Source: Nitrospirota bacterium (lineage in GTDB: Bacteria; Nitrospirota; UBA9217). From it: a stretch of 64,000 bases of DNA. Location of the stretch: the NCBI GenBank assembly GCA_020052615.1, contig JAGVOT010000061.1, positions 21,629 through 85,628 of the forward strand, in the 5' to 3' direction. Positions 17,100-24,035 of the stretch are shown here, piece after piece (positions within the stretch are counted from its first letter, which is position 1; every line of letters starts with the position of its first letter). The notes below the pieces were generated by a model. That model had not been told where the DNA came from. It ran no database searches and was given only the letters and a program-made list of their open reading frames with translations. The position numbers and the translations under genes were made by a program.

Positions 17100-17174
17100 C
17101 AGACGAACAGAAAACAGACGGATCAACCTCCGTCGTTCTCCGTCTGCTCGTCTGTCATCTGACCTCTATCGTCT
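17100..17174. repeat. Period-7 inverted array, CAGACGA/TCGTCTG type
   Basis: CAGACGA, CAGAAAA and CAGACGG units on the left face CCGTCTG, TCGTCTG, ATCTG and TCGTCTG units on the right, so the RNA could fold. Spacing of the TCTG cores is 8, 7 and 14. It fills the lemA-M48 gap. A related direct array lies at 28266-28293. Confidence 0.75.
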
Positions 17175-17180
17175 GAATCC

Positions 17181-18788
17181 ATGCCCCTGACCTTTATCGA
17201 CATAGAACGACAGAAGAACTGGCGCATCGTGCTGTTCTTCCTGGTTCTCATGGCCCTGTATCTTCTCGCTGCCGCGCTGTTCTTCGCCGCGCTCCTCCCG
17301 GGCCCGCTCAGCGCTGAGCCCAGGTTCTGGGTCTTTCTGGTGATTGCGGCGGCCCTGACTGCGAGCATCCATTTCTGGTTCTCAGCCTCCAATGCGGTAG
17401 ACACCGTCGTGAGGCGCCTCAACGCACAGCCCCCGGACCTGAAAGATGACGTTCACCGGATGTTCGCAAACATCATTCAGGAACTCCATGTCGTCACCGG
17501 CGCCAAGCGGAACATCCGGTGCGCGGTGATCCCCTCCCTGTCCCTGAATGCCCTGGCTGCGGCTGACCTCAAGGGGAATGCCGTGATCGCCATTACCGAG
17601 GGCTTGCTCTCGCGCCTCTCCCGTCCCCAGGTCGAGGCCGTAGTCGCCCACGAAGCGCACCACATCCTTTCGGGCGACTGCCTCGAGACCACCGTGGCCG
17701 CCAGCATCTTCGGCACCTTTTCGTCGGCCATGGAGAAGGTCCGCTATTCCTCAAGCAACCGCCTGTTCGCCTCTCCGGCATTTCTGCTTGCCTGGGTCCT
17801 GCTGCAGCTGGGGTATCTGGTAAATCTGTTCATCTCCCGCGAGAGGGAATACCGGGCCGATGCGGCAGCGGTGCGCATGACCCGCAATCCCCTTGCGCTG
17901 GCGGAGACCCTGCATTTCCTGTCACGGGGCTGGCGCGGCGCCGGATTCATCGGGAGCGGATTCGAGATGCTCTGTATCGTGAATCCGGTCGCGACGACGC
18001 TCGACGAGACCGAGGGTTTTCTGCCCGACCTGCTCTCCACTCACCCGCCGATCAAAAAACGCCTGGAGATCCTGCTCCAGATGGCGCGGGTCAGCATCAC
18101 CGAACTGGACGCCAACGCCGAGAGGAGGTCCGGAAGGAAAGGAACGGACGCGCAGGAGCGTTACTTTGTCATGAGCCCGGCCCGGCTGTGGCAGGGCCCG
18201 TTCACCGCGGGCGAGCTTGATGCGTTACCGTGGCTCTCGCCCCTAACCTGGGTGGCAAACGGGAAAGGAAAGACCGCTGAACGCGCGTGGAAGGACCCTC
18301 TTCTCAACACGATCTTCTTGCGGCGGCTTGCCGGGGATGGCCGCATCGAGTCCGGGTTCACTTGCCCGGTCTGCAAACAACCGCTCGTCACCGCCGCCTA
18401 CGAGGGGACCCAGATCGTTCAGTGCGGCTTCTGCGCGGGAACGCTCGTCGAGAACGGCAGGATCCCGAGGATCATCGCTCGAACCGGCAGGGAACGCCCC
18501 TGTACGGAGCGGCTGAATGCCCTTGCCCGATCGGTGCTTCAGCAGAATCAGGCAAGGAACATCTACCGGAAGGTAGCCGCCCGGGGTGCGGGGCAGGTTC
18601 CGCTTCTCCCCTGCCCCAAATGCAAGAATCCCATGTTCCGGGGATTCTACAGCACGGCCCATCTTATCGAAGTTGACCGGTGCAGTAATTGCGGCCTCAC
18701 CTGGTTCGACCAGGACGAGCTCGAAATGCTCCAGTGCTTGATCGAGAACCGGCTGTTGCCGGACATCACGGTTGCAGTAAAAGACTGA
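17181..18788 (+). CDS. M48 membrane protease with GYF-like and zinc-ribbon C-terminal domains
   Basis: 535 residues. Two membrane segments (about 17-38 and 46-68), then an HtpX/Ste24-type protease domain with HEAHH (157-161) and the third zinc ligand Glu223 in EREYRAD. A further hydrophobic stretch lies at about 196-218. Residues about 325-375 (YFVMSPARLWQGPFTAGELD, W further on) resemble a GYF_2 domain. Two cysteine clusters follow: CPVCK ... CGFC and CPKCK ... CSNCG, the latter like a TFIIB-type zinc finger. These extensions suggest substrate recruitment. The pairing with lemA is common. No clear ribosome site before 17181. Confidence 0.87.
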   Translation: MPLTFIDIERQKNWRIVLFFLVLMALYLLAAALFFAALLPGPLSAEPRFWVFLVIAAALTASIHFWFSASNAVDTVVRRLNAQPPDLKDDVHRMFANIIQELHVVTGAKRNIRCAVIPSLSLNALAAADLKGNAVIAITEGLLSRLSRPQVEAVVAHEAHHILSGDCLETTVAASIFGTFSSAMEKVRYSSSNRLFASPAFLLAWVLLQLGYLVNLFISREREYRADAAAVRMTRNPLALAETLHFLSRGWRGAGFIGSGFEMLCIVNPVATTLDETEGFLPDLLSTHPPIKKRLEILLQMARVSITELDANAERRSGRKGTDAQERYFVMSPARLWQGPFTAGELDALPWLSPLTWVANGKGKTAERAWKDPLLNTIFLRRLAGDGRIESGFTCPVCKQPLVTAAYEGTQIVQCGFCAGTLVENGRIPRIIARTGRERPCTERLNALARSVLQQNQARNIYRKVAARGAGQVPLLPCPKCKNPMFRGFYSTAHLIEVDRCSNCGLTWFDQDELEMLQCLIENRLLPDITVAVKD

Positions 18789-18801
18789 GGAGAATTCCTG
18801 C

Positions 18802-19482
18802 GTGATCAAGGTAAAACTGTTCGCGATGCTGAGGGACAAGGCGGGCGTTTCTGAAATGATCCTTGCGGACGATCCTGCGACCGCCGGGGACCTGATCGGG
18901 ATTGTCGGAGACCGATTCCCGGACATCAAGGATATGCTGTCCTGCGGGAAGATCCTGGTTTCGGTGAACCAGGAGTTCGCGAAAGAGGACGCACTGCTCA
19001 AGGACGGCGACGAAGTGGGGCTCATGCCGCCCTTCTCGGGCGGACAGGAACAGGAGCGGCAGGGCATTGTCCGCATCCAGGAAGGACCCTTTTCGCTTGA
19101 TGCGGAGATAGCGCGGATAAAGAACACCTCTCGCGCCATCGGCGGCATTGTGACCTTCCTGGGGACCACCCGGGATGTCTCGCGGGGCGGCCGCGTTGAA
19201 AAACTCGAGTTCGAGCACTACGCGGGCATGGCGGAGAAAAAGCTCGCCGGGATCCGGGAGCGGGCCATCAATGACAACGGGGTAATCGATGTAACGATCA
19301 TCCATCGGGTCGGGACGATGCCCGTCGGGGAGAATATCGTCCTGATCGTTGTGGCGGCGGAGCACCGCGACGAGGCATTCAAGGCCTGCCGTTTCTGCAT
19401 TGACGAACTGAAGCGGATAACACCGATATGGAAAAAAGAAACCACGCCGGACGGCGTGGTGTGGGTTGAGGAACATCCGTAA
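18802..19482 (+). CDS. moaDE: Fused molybdopterin synthase, MoaD-MoaE
   Basis: 226 residues. Residues 1-81 are a MoaD (beta-grasp sulfur carrier) ending in PPFSGG; residues 82-226 are MoaE, with HRVG (168-171), His188-Arg189, Lys204 and Lys211 in LKRITPIWKKE as likely active-site residues. Molybdopterin synthase puts the dithiolene sulfurs into precursor Z. MoaD normally acts through a free C-terminal Gly-Gly thiocarboxylate, so the fusion must be cut after Gly81 or work differently; the Mycobacterium MoaX fusion is known to be cleaved. GTG start with GAGGAG upstream. Confidence 0.93.
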   Translation: MIKVKLFAMLRDKAGVSEMILADDPATAGDLIGIVGDRFPDIKDMLSCGKILVSVNQEFAKEDALLKDGDEVGLMPPFSGGQEQERQGIVRIQEGPFSLDAEIARIKNTSRAIGGIVTFLGTTRDVSRGGRVEKLEFEHYAGMAEKKLAGIRERAINDNGVIDVTIIHRVGTMPVGENIVLIVVAAEHRDEAFKACRFCIDELKRITPIWKKETTPDGVVWVEEHP

Positions 19483-19484
19483 GT

Positions 19485-19551
19485 GCGAATTTCGGATTGT
19501 AGATTGCGGCATGGAAAAAAGTCTTCGGCAAATCCGCAATCCGCAATTTGA
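19485..19551. repeat. Period-7 inverted array, GCGGATT/AATCCGC type
   Basis: Left: GCGAATT, TCGGATT, GTAGATT, GCGGCAT. Right: AATCCGC, AATCCGC, AATTTGA. The halves are inverted and could pair. It lies between convergent moaDE and merR and may act as a terminator for both, although no clear T tract is present. Confidence 0.8.
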
Positions 19552-19971
19552 CTATTTCTTCGCCGCCTTCTTTCCGCTCCTGAGGAATACCACGCAGGTG
19601 GAACAATCCTCGTCCTTCCGGCACCGGGTGGTCTCCCAGCAGGGTTTGCTCTTGTTCGTGAACGCCGAGCAGGTGACCCGTCGGTCATCGGGGCACTCCT
19701 TGATCTCCCAGCAGGGCGCGTAATCGAGAAGTTTCTTGATACCTTCGATGCTGATCTTCTTGGTGTGGATCAGTTCCCGGATGCAGCGCAGCCATTTGAT
19801 ATCGTTCTCGGTATAGAGCCGGTTCCTCCGTTCCCGTGTAGGAAGGATCAATCCGTGCTTCTCATAGAGCCGCAAGGTCTGTGCCGTGGTCCCCACGAGG
19901 CGGGCGGCGACACCCATGGTATAGAGAGGCGCATCCTTGTCTTTCAGAATATCCAGGTTTTCAGGAACCAT
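19552..19971 (-). CDS. MerR-family regulator with C-terminal two-CW cysteine domain
   Basis: 139 residues. A MerR winged helix lies at about 15-80 (YTMGVAARLVGTTAQTLRLY, then RNRLYTENDIKWL), close to HspR-type regulators. The C-terminus (86-126) has eight cysteines in the pattern CW..x4.C..C / CW..x4.C..C..C (Cys87, 93, 101, 111, 117, 123, 126), the pattern named two-CW domain. It may bind a metal or cluster. It follows ccdA by 18 bases and is probably in one unit with it, so redox sensing is a reasonable guess only. Confidence 0.87.
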   Translation of the reverse strand: MVPENLDILKDKDAPLYTMGVAARLVGTTAQTLRLYEKHGLILPTRERRNRLYTENDIKWLRCIRELIHTKKISIEGIKKLLDYAPCWEIKECPDDRRVTCSAFTNKSKPCWETTRCRKDEDCSTCVVFLRSGKKAAKK

Positions 19972-19989
19972 AATCGTTTGCTCGCTCCC

Positions 19990-20718
19990 TTAGGGATTCA
20001 TGAGATAGGACGTTATCAACGTCCATTTGTCGGTAATAAGCAAGAGGCCCATGATGATGAGTATGACGCCGCTGGCGATCTTGATGGCCCTGAAATGGTT
20101 CTTCAGCTTCTTGAAGGACGACAGGAACACGCTGATGGCAACGGCGGAGAGGATGAAGGGTATCCCGATGCCGAGCGAGTAGAAGACCAGGAGCACCATG
20201 CCGGTGGCCATGGTCTCCGACTGCGCCGCCTGCATAAGCGCCGCCGCCAGGAACGGACCCATGCACGGCGTCCAGCCTGCGGCAAATACGATCCCTACCA
20301 GGAACGTCCCCAAAAAACCGGCCGGGCGGTCCTTCAGGTGGATCTTGGCGTCCTGCTGCAGGAATGGCAGCGCGATGACATCGGAAACGAACAAGCCCAG
20401 AACGATCATGAGAATTCCGCCGGCTATCCGGATCGTTCTCAGGTGCTCTATCAGCAGCTGGCCGATCATGCTTGCCGTCGCTCCCAGGAGGACAAAGACA
20501 ACGGTAAATCCTGCCACGAACACCAGTGAATGCAGCAGCGTGGTATTGATGTTCTTCCTGCGCGACCCGGGACCGACCAACTCATCAAAACTGATGCCCG
20601 TTATATAGGAGACATAGGACGGGATAAGCGGGAGGATGCAGGGCGACGCAAAGGAAACGACTCCCATGAGCATTGAGAAGAACAGCGCAGAAATCGAGAG
20701 GCCGTGAGAGATATCCAT
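19990..20718 (-). CDS. ccdA: CcdA/DsbD-type thiol-disulfide transport membrane protein
   Basis: 242 residues. Start at 20718, the first ATG before the hydrophobic N-terminus. Six membrane segments are visible. The redox Cys pair is in VVSFASPCILPLIPSYVSY (Cys27) and AAGWTPCMGPFLAA, both hallmark motifs. CcdA moves reducing power from cytoplasmic thioredoxin to the periplasm, where it keeps apocytochrome CXXCH thiols reduced, which fits the cytochromes in this window. Promoter at 20751-20780; no strong ribosome site. Confidence 0.92.
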   Translation of the reverse strand: MDISHGLSISALFFSMLMGVVSFASPCILPLIPSYVSYITGISFDELVGPGSRRKNINTTLLHSLVFVAGFTVVFVLLGATASMIGQLLIEHLRTIRIAGGILMIVLGLFVSDVIALPFLQQDAKIHLKDRPAGFLGTFLVGIVFAAGWTPCMGPFLAAALMQAAQSETMATGMVLLVFYSLGIGIPFILSAVAISVFLSSFKKLKNHFRAIKIASGVILIIMGLLLITDKWTLITSYLMNP

Positions 20719-20750
20719 AAGAGTTCGTAATGAACGGAAAATAGTGTTGT

Positions 20751-20780
20751 ATAATACCAAAGCGCAACAATTTGAGTCAA
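20751..20780 (-). promoter_or_regulatory. Promoter for ccdA
   Basis: On the minus strand TTGACT (20780-20775), 18 bases, TATTAT (20756-20751). Start near 20744. Divergent from the promoter at 20804-20832. Confidence 0.6.
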
Positions 20781-20803
20781 GGAAAAGTTATACTAAATTA
20801 TGC

Positions 20804-20832
20804 TTGACTTATTCTAAAACTACAGCTATAGT
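20804..20832 (+). promoter_or_regulatory. Strong sigma70-like promoter upstream of a short leader
   Basis: TTGACT (20804-20809), 17 bases, TATAGT (20827-20832). It drives either a short RNA ending at the terminator near 20913 or, by read-through, fchA-folD. Confidence 0.7.
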
Positions 20833-20838
20833 TCTTAT

Positions 20839-20914
20839 AAATCAACGGATGCATGCGCCTCCCCTGAAATGCCCTCCTTGAAGACAGCAATGTCCGAGAG
20901 GGGGGCATTTTTTA
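20839..20914 (+). ncRNA. Putative short RNA or transcription attenuator ahead of fchA
   Basis: About 75 bases lie between a good promoter and an intrinsic terminator, before the fchA gene. CCCCT (20861-20865) could pair with AGGGG in the 3' arm of the terminator, an alternative to the terminator stem. A 10-codon frame, MHAPPLKCPP, ends inside the terminator but has no ribosome site. I do not recognise a THF or ZTP riboswitch in it. Presence of an RNA is an inference from the two signals. Confidence 0.45.
20867..20914 (+). terminator. Intrinsic terminator
   Basis: AAATGCCCTCC pairs with GGGGGGCATTT (20900-20910; one G-U pair) and is followed by TTT. The loop is 22 bases. No annotated gene ends upstream on this strand. 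Confidence 0.75.
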
Positions 20915-20996
20915 TTGACAAAAGACCTCCTTTTTACTAATCTGAGTACTCGTTGTTACCGTAGTATACACTCCCCGCGAACGAGGTGCCAATCCC

Positions 20997-21623
20997 ATGT
21001 ATATTGATCAGCCGATACGACATTTCCTCGACAAGCTTGCCGGCAAATCCCCCGAGCCGGGCGGCGGAAGCGTGGCAGCGCTCACCGGATCTCTGGGTGC
21101 CGGGCTGGTGAGCATGGTGTGCAGCCTGACCCTGGGCAAGGAAAAATACAAGGATGTCCAACCGCAGGTTGAAGCCTTGATCAAGGAGTCCGAAAAGCTC
21201 CGCGCGGAGATGCAGGACCTGATCCAGAAGGACACCGAGGTCTACGGAGGCCTCTCCGAGGTCTATAAGATGCCGAAGAACACCGACGCGGAAAAGGCGG
21301 CCCGCACGGCGAAGATGCAGGAAGCGCTCAAAAAGGCCTGCCAGGTCCCATTCGAGATCGGGCTCAAGTCGCTCGAGGTCGCACAACTCGCCCAGCGCGC
21401 CGCGGAGATCGGGAACGTGGCGGCGGTCAGCGATGCCGGCGTCGCCGTGCTGCTCGCGCAGGCATGCGCCCAGAGCGCCGCGCTGAATGTCAAGATCAAC
21501 GTCAACAGCATCAAAGACGACGCTTACAGCAAGGAGACCTGGGCGAAGATGGAAGCCGTCCTGAAACAGGTCGCGGCGCTGGAAAAAAGCGTCATGGAAA
21601 CAACGTATAGAAAGATGGGATGA
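20997..21623 (+). CDS. fchA: Methenyltetrahydrofolate cyclohydrolase (FchA / cyclodeaminase family)
   Basis: 208 residues, the stand-alone cyclodeaminase/cyclohydrolase fold, all helical. The N-terminal PEPGGGSVAALTGSLGAGLV is the family signature. It would interconvert methenyl- and formyl-tetrahydrofolate. It is followed by folD, which lacks two cyclohydrolase residues, so the pair probably divides the two reactions. A GAGGT ribosome site lies 9 bases before the ATG. The upstream terminator suggests controlled expression. Confidence 0.88.
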   Translation: MYIDQPIRHFLDKLAGKSPEPGGGSVAALTGSLGAGLVSMVCSLTLGKEKYKDVQPQVEALIKESEKLRAEMQDLIQKDTEVYGGLSEVYKMPKNTDAEKAARTAKMQEALKKACQVPFEIGLKSLEVAQLAQRAAEIGNVAAVSDAGVAVLLAQACAQSAALNVKINVNSIKDDAYSKETWAKMEAVLKQVAALEKSVMETTYRKMG

Positions 21624-21630
21624 CCACATT

Positions 21631-21717
21631 GCGGATTTCGGATTGCGGATTTGAATTAGTCGTTCTCTCATTGGCGGAATTGCAGGATTTCTCCGCGTGC
21701 TTTGCGTCCTCTGCGGT
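21631..21717. repeat. Heptamer array (GCGGATT x3) and a 9-mer array ahead of folD
   Basis: 21631-21651 is GCGGATT, TCGGATT, GCGGATT. At 21690-21717 a second array has TGCTTTGCG and TCCTCTGCG units. Both lie in the 120-base gap between fchA and folD. Confidence 0.8.
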
Positions 21718-21743
21718 AAATTTCTTCAATAAGGAGTGATCGA

Positions 21744-22595
21744 ATGCCGGCAAAACTGTTGACGGGAAAAGAAGTCGCGCAAAAGATGGACCAGGACATC
21801 CAGGCCGAGGTCCAGGGGCTGAAAGGAAGAGGCATCAACCCCGCGCTCAGGATCATGATCGTGGGCGAGGCCGAGGATTCGGTCTATTACGCCAACAGCG
21901 CGAAGAAAATGGCCGAGAAGAACGGCATCGTCTGCGAGATCGAGCAGCTCCCGGGCAGCACGAGCCAGGACGAATTCGTGAACACCCTGAAGCAGCGCAA
22001 CGCGGACAAGACCGTCCACGGCATCATTGTCATGCGGCCGTTCCCGAAGCAGATCAGCGAAGATGTGGTCAAGCACATCCTGGCGCCGGAAAAGGACATT
22101 GACTGCTTCAACCCGGTGAATGCCGGCAAGATCATGGCAGGCGACATGACCGGTTTCCCCCCCGCGACCCCTCAGGCCGTCATGGAAATGCTCCGCTTCT
22201 ACGCGATCCCCATGAGCGGGAAGGAGGCCGTTGTCATCGGCCGCTCCATGGTGGTGGGCAAACCGATGTCCATGCTGCTCCTGGGCGAGAACGCCACGGT
22301 GACGGTCTGCCACTCCAGGACCAAAGACCTCCCGGGCGTATGCAAGCGTGCGGACATCGTGGTTGCCGCCATCGGCAAGGCAAAGATGATCACTGCGGAC
22401 TACATCAAGGCGGGCGCTACGGTCATGGATGTCGGCATCAATCCCGAGGGAGACAAATTCGTCGGCGATGTGAACACCGAGGTCGTAAAGGAACTAGCCG
22501 GAGCGATCACGCCCGTGCCGGGTGGTGTAGGAACTGTCACGACGCGGGTACTGCTGAAACACGTCGTAAAGGCCGCAAAGCTCCAGAACTCCTGA
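21744..22595 (+). CDS. folD: Methylenetetrahydrofolate dehydrogenase, FolD family with altered cyclohydrolase site
   Basis: 283 residues of normal length. The C-terminal dinucleotide fold has VVIGRSMVVGKPMSMLL (163-179) and the end motif PVPGGVGTVTTRVLL. Tyr49 and Asp120 (KDIDCFNP) are kept. Aligned without gaps to E. coli FolD, the catalytic Lys54 falls on Ala53 and Gln98 falls on Met97 (MRPFP in place of QLPLP). Both residues are needed for the cyclohydrolase step, so this is probably a dehydrogenase only, with fchA next door doing the other step. AAGGAG ribosome site. Confidence 0.93.
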   Translation: MPAKLLTGKEVAQKMDQDIQAEVQGLKGRGINPALRIMIVGEAEDSVYYANSAKKMAEKNGIVCEIEQLPGSTSQDEFVNTLKQRNADKTVHGIIVMRPFPKQISEDVVKHILAPEKDIDCFNPVNAGKIMAGDMTGFPPATPQAVMEMLRFYAIPMSGKEAVVIGRSMVVGKPMSMLLLGENATVTVCHSRTKDLPGVCKRADIVVAAIGKAKMITADYIKAGATVMDVGINPEGDKFVGDVNTEVVKELAGAITPVPGGVGTVTTRVLLKHVVKAAKLQNS

Positions 22596-22609
22596 CGCAG
22601 GGACGAAGG

Positions 22610-22690
22610 GAAGAAGGTAAGAACGGAGGAAGGTAAGCAAAGACTGTGATCTTACCCTCTTTCCTTCTGCTCCTTCTTACCTTCGCTCTT
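22610..22690. repeat. Purine/pyrimidine inverted repeat after folD
   Basis: A purine-rich arm with GAAGGTAAG twice faces a pyrimidine-rich arm with CTTACC twice. The RNA could form a long imperfect hairpin between the convergent folD and receiver genes. The spacing is not strictly of period seven. Confidence 0.6.
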
Positions 22691-22703
22691 TTCGCATTCC
22701 CTC

Positions 22704-23105
22704 TTACCTTCTGAAACCTTTCCCTTTTTCGATCACTTCCCCTACGGTCCCAACCAGCGAAGCGATACGGTAGGGTTTCTGCACAAATCTTACAGCACCT
22801 TCCCTCAGAAGATCGTTCGCATCCCGCTCCTGGTTATAGCCGCTGGCGATGATCACCTGCGCCTCCGGATCAAGCTCGCGGATCCGACGGAAGACCTCCC
22901 GCCCGTCCACGCCGGGCAGCACGATATCCAGGACCACCACAGCGATCTCTTTTTTATGCTGTCGAAATACATCCACAGCCTCCTCGCCGCCTCCGGCGGT
23001 CAGGACCGTGTACCCGTAGCGCGCAAGGATGTCCCGGGCAAGGTCTTTGATCATTTCCTCGTCATCGACAATCAGGATCGTTTCCGTTCCCTTGCGCAAT
23101 TCCAT
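22704..23105 (-). CDS. Single-domain response regulator (CheY-like receiver)
   Basis: 133 residues, receiver domain only. Acidic pair in ILIVDDEEM, phospho-acceptor Asp60 in VVLDIVLPG, and the conserved Lys in VQKPY. The sequence resembles the receiver domains often found at the C-terminus of hybrid kinases. No kinase lies next to it, so its partner is unknown. Confidence 0.92.
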   Translation of the reverse strand: MELRKGTETILIVDDEEMIKDLARDILARYGYTVLTAGGGEEAVDVFRQHKKEIAVVVLDIVLPGVDGREVFRRIRELDPEAQVIIASGYNQERDANDLLREGAVRFVQKPYRIASLVGTVGEVIEKGKGFRR

Positions 23106-23224
23106 CCGCCGCTCCTTGCACGCATCATGCCCGTTCGAAGCACCTTATCATAGCGCCTGGAGCGATTCAAGCGATTTCATCGGGGAATTCGCGCTCATCC
23201 CCGCGAGCGCCGTCCGCTCTCAAT

Positions 23225-23255
23225 AAAAAAACCCCGGAGGCGCATATCTCCGGGG
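23225..23255 (-). terminator. Intrinsic terminator of the small outer-membrane protein gene
   Basis: On the minus strand CCCCGGAG, an 8-base loop, CTCCGGGG, then seven T. Sits 55 bases after the stop. Confidence 0.9.
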
Positions 23256-23310
23256 AACTGCTTCAGCTTTGCGGACGGATCACGCCTGCGGTTCGATCTC
23301 TCGAACGCGT

Positions 23311-23886
23311 TTAGAAGTAGAAGTTCGCGCGGACGCCCAAATTCTTGGTTCCGATATAGGTCGTATCCAGATTAGACCGGTCGTCCTCGGCCATGCCGAT
23401 GGCCACCCCGATAGAGCCTTCAACACTGAACTGTTTTCCTATGAAATACTCGGCGCCGACCATGGCCGAAAACTCAAAGGCCGAGAAATCGACATACTCT
23501 CCGCCCTGCGCGGCCGGGAGTTCGGCGTCATAGGTTATATAGGAAAGCTGGCCGCCGACAAAGGGCGCGAAATCATCGGTACTCAGGTACTTGCGCGCGC
23601 CGACGTTGAAGCTCAGATAGGTCCCCTCGAGATCGCCGGTGTTCATCTGGAACCCGACCCCTGCCGTGATCGCCATGTCCTTTGCGACAAAGAGCTTGCC
23701 GCCGATGTCGACGATCGGGTTGTTCTGGTTCTGATCGGTCGGGTTTGCCACATTGTTCAACACGCTGTCGCCGAAGCCTATGGTGAGGGCCTTGGACCCC
23801 GAGGCCAGGCTGTTCGCTGCCACTGCGCTTCCGGACAGCGCCGCGACCATCAGGATTGCAACTGCCGCGATCATCGTTTTTTTCAT
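23311..23886 (-). CDS. Small outer-membrane beta-barrel protein
   Basis: 191 residues with a signal peptide (MKKTMIAAVAILMVAALSGS, cleaved near 23). Alternating amphipathic strands run to a C-terminal Phe (VRANFYF), as in 8-stranded OmpX/OmpW-like barrels. No specific ligand site is seen. The ribosome site is AAGGAGG. It lies between two strong terminators and is its own unit. Confidence 0.8.
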   Translation of the reverse strand: MKKTMIAAVAILMVAALSGSAVAANSLASGSKALTIGFGDSVLNNVANPTDQNQNNPIVDIGGKLFVAKDMAITAGVGFQMNTGDLEGTYLSFNVGARKYLSTDDFAPFVGGQLSYITYDAELPAAQGGEYVDFSAFEFSAMVGAEYFIGKQFSVEGSIGVAIGMAEDDRSNLDTTYIGTKNLGVRANFYF

Positions 23887-23948
23887 GTTTTCCTCCTTGG
23901 GTTAATTAAATAATAGATATTCTCAAGCTGCAATTTTCATTCGCTGTC

Positions 23949-23981
23949 AAAAAAAACCCCCCGGGCACGAATGCCCGGGGG
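23949..23981 (-). terminator. Intrinsic terminator of the porin gene
   Basis: On the minus strand CCCCCGGGCA, loop TTCG, TGCCCGGGGG, then eight T. A 10-bp GC stem with a stable UUCG tetraloop. Confidence 0.95.
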
Positions 23982-24035
23982 ACCTTTCTTATGCTTGACA
24001 GCCCTGCCGGAGACCGGCATGGCATCGTAGTGCGA

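Noticed and set aside
20839..20914. THF or ZTP riboswitch upstream of fchA
   Set aside because: The folate context fits but I cannot find the conserved core of either class; kept only as an unnamed leader.
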